A stretch of DNA of 64,000 nt. Source: Baylisascaris procyonis (Eukaryota; Nematoda; Chromadorea; Rhabditida; Ascarididae). A program made the translations under genes and the position numbers. Position 1 is the stretch's first letter. Every line of letters starts with the position of its first letter. Shown one piece after another: positions 1 to 64,000 of the stretch. The stretch is from assembly GCA_037389465.1 (NCBI GenBank), contig JAZARR010000212.1:2870001-2934000 (forward strand). The letters are read 5' to 3'. Below the pieces are notes generated by a model. The model had not been told where the DNA came from, did not search any database, and worked only from the letters and a program-made list of their open reading frames with translations.

Positions 1-934
1 CAAGAAGGCAATCATTGAAACTGTACTTCGAATTTTCGCGCACCTTGCCTCAGAGAAAAAAAACTTTTAAAGTATCAAATTAGGTCGAAATCAAATTAAA
101 ACAAGTTTATATTGAAACGCTCAGAAAATTTTCCGACGACGGTTTTTTCGAGAAGCCACTATCGCCAGTAGAAGCCCTTTCTGCACTAAATATACCGCTA
201 TAAATATAATAAAGTACTTTTAACGTCCATCATTCCACCCTAATGTGAGCATATAAAATTCTTTTCAAGAAGATATCAGAGAACGGAATTCTACAAAAAA
301 TAAAAGATTCACTGCACATTGAAGGATGCAATTCCTTTCGCTGAAATTGCTGGTGGGATGATTACACTCGCTGAGTGAGGATCGATAAGACAGCGAAAAC
401 GAAACGGCAGAGCGCTGCTTTTTTTTTTTCTTCGCATAAATAAACCTAGGCAGTGAAGAAAAAAGATAAGATAACAAAAGCAGATCTCAATGATGATAAA
501 AAATAATGGTAGAAACTACTACAGACAAACATGAAGCATTCTGAAAATTCTGAACTATAAAACAATTGTCGCAAATGCAAAGGTATTCTGAACGGTGTTC
601 CATGGACAAGATATACGTCAATAACCTAAATTAACATATTCCACAACTTTTGCTAAAGTAAGAAACTTTTGCAACTAATCTAACACTCTTCAGAAATCGT
701 GTTAAAGGTGAAATTCAGGTTCTTCCTAGAGAAAGGCACATCTTACCAAATTGCAGGATCACTTAAAAAAATAAAATTTACAGGAAATCCACTTTATTGA
801 AACTTGTTTCTTATATCTAAGATGAAAATAGAATGCATGCATATTATAAACAGAAGTACTCAAAGCACTTTTGCAAACATCACTCTTTGACACACAATCG
901 CTTTCATTGACATTTTTTACAGCAGAATAGTAAC
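1..934. other. Downstream flank of the last visible LRP1 exon; nothing assigned
   Basis: Searched the minus strand for an exon starting N-TGY after AG, for a hydrophobic membrane segment and for NPxY. None is convincing. Probably intron leading to the membrane-spanning exon outside the window. Confidence 0.5.
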
Positions 935-63547
<62,613 letters not shown>

Positions 63548-64000
63548 CTGAAATATTCAAATTCGTATAAGAAAACTGCCACAGAATTCAATAATGGTCA
63601 TTAGATTTATTACTGCACTGAGAGTTGTTTACTTTCTTCTCTTCGTATCAAAATTTGGTAGCAAAAAACTACTCTGGACAATCTTAAAACTTAGTGCCAT
63701 TTTGAGTGCTTAAATTTTAATGCCAAGTTAGCATATTGCTCACAACAAAATTAAGATTGTAGAGTACAAATATATAGACTAATCATTGTTATGAGCATTA
63801 TGTGAGGTGCTTTTAATATTCTCTGCGATGTAAAAACGAGTGTAACAATTTCGGTTGCGAAAATTTTTCAGTGGTATTTTGTGCATTACACTTCCACGAA
63901 TTCTATTTTTGCTGCCTGGTAGGATTTCTTGTAAAATTTTCTGAGGAATAATATCAACTGAGAGCTTAGAGAAGCGCTAAATTTGAAAACTGGCAAGCCG
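63548..64000 (-). other. Upstream edge, intron sequence
   Basis: No LDLa signature or signal peptide; the preceding exon, ending in phase 1, must be beyond the edge or unrecognised. Confidence 0.55.

Noticed and set aside
729..739. AG followed by ATGT that would restore the last EGF cysteine and then stop within a few codons
   Set aside because: The acceptor (GGTAAG) is itself donor-like and the product would lack a membrane anchor; not supported without transcript data.
747..761. Phase-compatible 15-nt microexon after the last EGF exon
   Set aside because: It would give SDPAI before the expected cysteine, whereas all other tail EGFs have the cysteine directly after GxR; weak acceptor context.

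Overview
The window is one gene. Read on the minus strand, 78 short exons (58 to 231 nt, about 10.7 kb of coding sequence, roughly 3,580 codons) run from about 63.5 kb (N-terminal side) to 0.94 kb (C-terminal side), separated by introns averaging about 0.7 kb. They encode the middle and most of the ectodomain of a giant LDL-receptor-related protein. The start, the transmembrane segment and the cytoplasmic tail lie outside the window. The AT-rich introns, TTTTCAG/TTGCAG-type acceptors and small exons fit a chromadorean nematode. The fairly long introns suit a strongylid-type parasite better than Caenorhabditis, but the species is inferred, not shown.

Domain order, N to C: three LDLa modules (61.5-63.5 kb); two EGF modules; four six-bladed YWTD propellers A to D (55.4-59.0, 50.5-54.0, 43.7-49.1, 39.0-42.6 kb), each followed by one EGF; ten LDLa modules (32.5-38.1 kb); two EGFs; propeller E (27.3-31.1 kb); an EGF; eleven LDLa modules (17.0-25.9 kb); one EGF; propeller F (10.1-15.2 kb); one EGF; then nine tandem EGFs (0.9-7.6 kb), the last cut before its sixth cysteine. 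LDLa clusters of 10 and 11 and the 4+1+1 propeller spacing match the C-terminal three quarters of vertebrate LRP1. Propeller F also carries a furin-type RVKR where LRP1 has its RHRR processing site. I therefore call it an LRP1 orthologue. In this family LDLa clusters bind ligands, propellers release them at endosomal pH, and EGFs act as spacers.

The reading frame is intact and intron phases agree at all but one junction (38.5-39.0 kb). Three introns appear to use GC donors.

Apart from this gene I see: a possible nested plus-strand gene for an 80-residue secreted peptide (28.47-28.72 kb); two decayed tRNA-like sequences (29.57-29.86 kb), probably SINE-related; an 0.8 kb GAT/AAC-type degenerate repeat (19.5-20.3 kb); two C13 tracts; and small repeats and hairpins. 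No functional RNA gene, CRISPR array or complete transposon was found.
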